DNA of 21,558 nucleotides from a virus. Location: the IMG/VR virus record IMGVR_UViG_3300032224_000874, positions 1 through 21,558 of that record. The stretch is one strand, 5' to 3'. The notes under the pieces are model-generated. The model saw only the letters and a program-made list of their open reading frames with translations. It searched no databases and was not told the DNA's origin. Below are positions 19,241 through 21,558 of this stretch, in pieces; positions within the stretch are counted from its first letter, which is position 1; every line of letters begins with the position of its first letter. A program made the translations under genes and the position numbers.

Positions 19241-19279
19241 GAGATTCCCCTCCCCTCGTCGGGTGGGGTGGGGTGTCTC
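19241..19279 (+). terminator. Long GC hairpin at the end of the 13-19 kb gene block
   Basis: GAGATTCCCCTCCCC (19241-19255) faces GGGGTGGGGTGTCTC (19265-19279): 12 Watson-Crick pairs, one T-G wobble and two T-T mismatches, loop of 9 nt. Downstream is CTCGTCTCCG then a run of six A, which in the reverse direction would read as a T-run before the stem, so it could terminate on the minus strand as well. Confidence 0.6.
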
Positions 19280-19292
19280 CTCGTCTCCGAAA

Positions 19293-19343
19293 AAATTGCG
19301 AGGTTGCGAAAATTGCGAGACGGTGATAGCGTGGATCTCGCAA
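19293..19343 (+). repeat. TTGCGA iteron-like cluster
   Basis: Three direct copies of TTGCGA(G) begin at 19296, 19304 and 19313, two within AAATTGCGAG. An inverted copy TCTCGCAA lies at 19336-19343 and pairs exactly with TTGCGAGA at 19313-19320. Clustered copies of this kind suggest protein binding, for instance an initiator or repressor. Confidence 0.5.
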
Positions 19344-19470
19344 GTTCGCACAACAGAACTGCTTAGGGTCTTACCCTTTCTATCCCTAAGTTAGTAAGTC
19401 CGCTAACACTTATGGACTACTTGGCTGACATACCCAAGCAAGTTAGTGAGTATGTCTTTGTCTCTTATAT

Positions 19471-19554
19471 CCCGTGAGCACTTAGGGTTAGCACCCCATA
19501 CCGCAACCCCCTGACTCTAAGTGTTCACGGGTTACAAGAATAAACCCTTGTAAC
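19471..19554 (+). repeat. Nested inverted repeats before the AAA+ gene
   Basis: CCCGTGAGCACTTAG (19471-19485) pairs with CTAAGTGTTCACGGG (19517-19531) over 15 positions; the single difference is a G-T pair. A second stem, GTTACAAG (19531-19538) with CTTGTAAC (19547-19554), begins at the last base of the first. ATG 19594 follows 40 nt later. Confidence 0.75.
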
Positions 19555-19593
19555 TATTACCAATAACCAATACAACAAGGGAGAATAAATCAA

Positions 19594-20334
19594 ATGGAAG
19601 CAATACCTAATACCCAACCTCTTGCCCCTTTGGGCGAGTGGGAACAAGCAGACTTTGCCTTAGCTAATGGCTTAGGGCGAGTCCTATTACACGGTGAGCC
19701 CGGTACTGGTAAGACCTATTACGGTCTCCACTATCACCTCAACGACAAGCCATCGTTCCGCCTAGTCTGCAACGACGAGATGTCTGAGGGTCATATCCTT
19801 GGCACTTGGAAGCAGGAGACTAACGACAACGGTCAGGTGGTTACTAAGTTCCATGAAGGCCCAGCAGTAGAGGCTTGGCGCACTGGTGGTCGCTTAGTCA
19901 TTGACGAGATCAACATGGCTAATAGTGCAGTGACTGGTGTGCTTATGTCCATGATTGACACTAGCCATAGTTCACGGTGGCGTAACCCTCAGACTGGTGA
20001 GATCGTTACTCCTCACCCTGAGTTCTCAGTCGTGGCAACTATGAACGGTGAGCCTGATGACTTGACCCGTGCTATCCGTGACCGCTTAGTGGTTCAACTA
20101 GAGATCAACACACCACACCCTGACGGTGTTATGTCGTTGCCTGAGTACCTTAGGGAGATTGCCCTATCGTTCGGTAGTCGTAGCGGTAAGGATCGCTACT
20201 CACTACGCAACTTCGTAGAGTTCGCGCAACTCTATAGCAAGACTGGCAACTTACAGCACTCAGCCCAAGTGTGTCTGCCTCGTATCCAAGAGACCCTTAT
20301 GGACACGATCCTCTTAGCAAAGGTGGAAGCATAA
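19594..20334 (+). CDS. MoxR/CbbQ-like AAA+ ATPase
   Basis: This encodes 246 residues with AAGGGAG at 19577-19583. Walker A GEPGTGKT (34-41), Walker B LVIDEI (101-106), sensor 1 VVATMN (146-151) and arginine finger region RAIRDRL (159-165) are all present. EGHILGTW (65-72) fits the region after strand 2 in MoxR/CobS-type ATPases. The C-terminal lid is short. Such ATPases usually remodel a partner protein together with a VWA-domain protein. The next two genes overlap or abut and may be the partner components. TTA leucine codons and CTTAG strings are frequent here and rare in the earlier genes, so this gene belongs to a compositionally different block. Confidence 0.85.
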   Translation: MEAIPNTQPLAPLGEWEQADFALANGLGRVLLHGEPGTGKTYYGLHYHLNDKPSFRLVCNDEMSEGHILGTWKQETNDNGQVVTKFHEGPAVEAWRTGGRLVIDEINMANSAVTGVLMSMIDTSHSSRWRNPQTGEIVTPHPEFSVVATMNGEPDDLTRAIRDRLVVQLEINTPHPDGVMSLPEYLREIALSFGSRSGKDRYSLRNFVEFAQLYSKTGNLQHSAQVCLPRIQETLMDTILLAKVEA

Positions 20335-20804
20335 TGACTAGCCTCATGGACTTAGCAGTAAGCGTTGAGAAAAACCTCAACGATAAGCGAGGCTTTGGCT
20401 TCACTATGAAAGACGCTTGCCTTTACGGCGTAGATACTGACGGACTTGTAGTCCTTTGCGATAAGGGTTCTGATATCTATGAACTCTTAGAGGGTTATGG
20501 CGTAGCCGATTACCTTACGGTGTACAGCCATATCGCTGTAGCCACTACGGGTTGGGCTGCACCTAGCGACGAGGACAATGACACTCCACCGTCTGAGCGT
20601 ACTGATAGGCGCAGAGTTCGCCTAGTTGTCACGGCTGACAAGAGTGGCATGGCTAGCGTCTTACGCTTTAGTGATGATCCTGAGCGCATTATCACTGACG
20701 AGGGTAAAGCACTTGGCTCATTGGCTGACGCTATCACTGAGGCAACTAACCACGCCCCTAGTGCTAAGCCTTGGGACTTCTTGGCAGGTGATGACAATGA
20801 GTAA
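20334..20804 (+). CDS. Hypothetical acidic partner of the AAA+ ATPase
   Basis: This encodes 156 residues from ATG 20334, whose A is shared with the TAA of the ATPase gene. An in-frame ATG at 20271 lies inside that gene. The sequence has KNLNDKRGFGFTMKDACLYGVDTDGLVVLCDKGSDIYELLEGYGVADYLTVYSHIAVATTGWAAPSDED, then a charged linker (PPSERTDRRRVRLVVTADKSGMASVLRFSDDPERIITDEGKALG) and ends SAKPWDFLAGDDNE. No family is recognised; strand patterns suggest a compact alpha/beta domain. Translational coupling to the ATPase suggests that the two act in one complex. Confidence 0.6.
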   Translation: MTSLMDLAVSVEKNLNDKRGFGFTMKDACLYGVDTDGLVVLCDKGSDIYELLEGYGVADYLTVYSHIAVATTGWAAPSDEDNDTPPSERTDRRRVRLVVTADKSGMASVLRFSDDPERIITDEGKALGSLADAITEATNHAPSAKPWDFLAGDDNE

Positions 20805-21558
20805 GTACAACTCACTAGCACCTGAAGCTCTTAGTCAGAGACCTGACTTAGCCCATAACCGTTATCAGTCAGCAGGTCAGCCAATGGACATTAGCGGTGT
20901 ATCTGTATCGTTTGGTTCTAAGACCAAGCCTCACACTTATACTGCACCTACTGGTGATGGACTTGTTAGTCGTAGGCTTAGACGCTTTGCTCTTACGCTT
21001 ACTCGTTTCCAGATCCCTAAGGCTTCGACATACGCTAAGCGTTGGGGTGTGTCGGAGACTGCGCTTCAGTCGGCTACTAACATTATTGCTAGTAATGCTT
21101 ACGCTACAGCGTTTGGTGACGATCCAACTAACGGCACTATAGATACCAAAGTACTGGTGTCTCTACTCAATGAGCCTAACCCTAGTAAGGAAGCGTTCCT
21201 AAAAGCCTCGTCATTTATTGGCACTCAGGCTTATCAGGAGATCCTTATGGGTGTCGCTAACCCTGCGCAAGTAGGTGTTATGTCTGACATGAACGATACG
21301 GTAGTTCGTAACTGGCTATCGGGCATGAGGTGGCGGTGTATCCTAGAGATCAACGATCAGGACAAGATCAGGCGTAGGAACGCTAGGAATCAGTACGCAA
21401 GGTTGGCTTCGTTCATAGAGAACCAGTCAGAGGAGAACGCTAAAGCGTTTAGTTCCAAGACTGCCAAAGACGCTAAACGTGCTGACACCAGTGAGTTCGG
21501 TAACGGTAAGGCTCAGGTGGCTGAGGGTGGCGGTTGGTATCCGCTGTATGTCTCTAAG
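20797..21558 (+). CDS. Unrecognised protein, open at the right edge
   Basis: The frame from ATG 20797 overlaps the previous gene by 8 nt and stays open to the end of the window (254 codons). Residues 1-100 include SLAPEALSQRPDLAHN, VSFGSKTKPHTYTAPTGDGLVSRRLRRFALTLTRFQIPKASTYAKRW, then a helical middle (TALQSATNIIASNAYATAFGDDPTN). The last third has EINDQDKIRRRNARNQYARLASFIENQSEENAKAFSSKTAKDAKRAD and GGGWYPLYVSK at the edge. The charged, helical linker near the end could lead into another domain beyond the window; in MoxR systems this would often be a VWA domain, but no MIDAS motif (DxSxS) is visible here. No function is assigned. Confidence 0.6.
   Translation, partial: MSKYNSLAPEALSQRPDLAHNRYQSAGQPMDISGVSVSFGSKTKPHTYTAPTGDGLVSRRLRRFALTLTRFQIPKASTYAKRWGVSETALQSATNIIASNAYATAFGDDPTNGTIDTKVLVSLLNEPNPSKEAFLKASSFIGTQAYQEILMGVANPAQVGVMSDMNDTVVRNWLSGMRWRCILEINDQDKIRRRNARNQYARLASFIENQSEENAKAFSSKTAKDAKRADTSEFGNGKAQVAEGGGWYPLYVSK

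Larger units (their letters stand above)
19192..19593 (+). promoter_or_regulatory. 400-bp structured non-coding region
   Basis: No convincing gene lies between the stop at 19191 and ATG 19594. The region has, in order: the hexamer array, a long GC hairpin (19241-19279), a TTGCGA cluster (19293-19343), CTTAGGG/CCCTAAG (19362-19390), the 12-nt direct repeat AAGTTAGT[A/G]AGT at 19388-19399 and 19440-19451, small stems AGTCC/GGACT and CTTGG/CCAAG (19397-19438), a 15-bp inverted repeat (19471-19531) and GTTACAAG/CTTGTAAC (19531-19554). It could be an origin, a promoter/operator block or a structured RNA. A weak TTGTAA-17-TACAAC pair (19548-19576) is the best promoter candidate I see. Confidence 0.6.

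Noticed and set aside
19176-19394. Frame encoding ATATATAT-type repeats after the acidic protein
   Set aside because: The repeat is the GCTACC array read in another frame and the ORF runs through a terminator hairpin; no ribosome site.
19471-19531. tRNA-like folding of the inverted repeat
   Set aside because: The 15-bp uninterrupted stem and 31-nt loop do not give a cloverleaf or T-arm consensus.

Overview
The window is a stretch of a tailed double-stranded DNA phage genome. Every supported gene is on the + strand, tightly packed, with many ATGA, GTGA or TAATG stop/start overlaps. A WhiB-like protein with the full four-cysteine pattern and GIWGG motif, and a secreted protein with long TTTTTTVP-type stalks, point to an actinobacterial host. 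Base composition is moderate rather than GC-rich, so a lower-GC planktonic actinobacterium is a reasonable guess, but the host is inferred.

Layout. 1-1982: head genes, namely the end of a helical protein, a scaffold-like coiled-coil protein behind a leader with three hairpins, and an N4-gp56-type major capsid protein. A strong terminator follows, with a good promoter nested in it (2010-2051). 2072-9670: virion accessory, connector and tail/fibre genes. These include a 20-residue-repeat fibre protein, a set of four small overlapping ORFs, a connector-like protein, a 619-residue propeller-like tail protein, a fibre with a GTTA-H-AGA module, and an FN3 plus glycine-rich adhesin. No tape measure or tail tube gene is visible, which fits a short-tailed (podovirus-like) particle, although genes outside the window could change that. 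9658-11608: two unusual cargo genes, a small sulfotransferase-like protein and a secreted, Thr-stalked, C-terminally anchored surface protein. 11608-12770: lysis cassette (two holin-like membrane proteins, an M15 peptidase endolysin and a membrane/coiled-coil protein).

12771-13042 is a non-coding switch region ending in a 13-bp hairpin. 13043-19191 holds DNA metabolism and small regulatory genes: an HTH protein, a metallophosphoesterase, a YqaJ-type exonuclease with a probable single-strand annealing partner, a resolvase-like Zn/PD-(D/E)XK protein, a secreted lysozyme-like transglycosylase, WhiB, a helicase-loader-like zinc protein and several small hypotheticals.

19192-19593 is about 400 bp of dense non-coding structure: a hexamer repeat, a terminator, clustered TTGCGA motifs and nested inverted repeats, including a 15-bp near-perfect one. 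After it the oligonucleotide style changes markedly (frequent TTA leucine codons, CTTAG/CTAAG strings). The genes there are a MoxR/CbbQ-like AAA+ ATPase, an acidic partner protein and a third protein that runs off the right edge. This looks like a separate module, possibly a chaperone-type ATPase system.

The most interesting items are the sulfotransferase/surface-protein pair, the in-frame amber junction between the two fibre genes, the promoter nested in a terminator, the structured 19.2-19.6 kb region and the compositionally distinct AAA+ module behind it.
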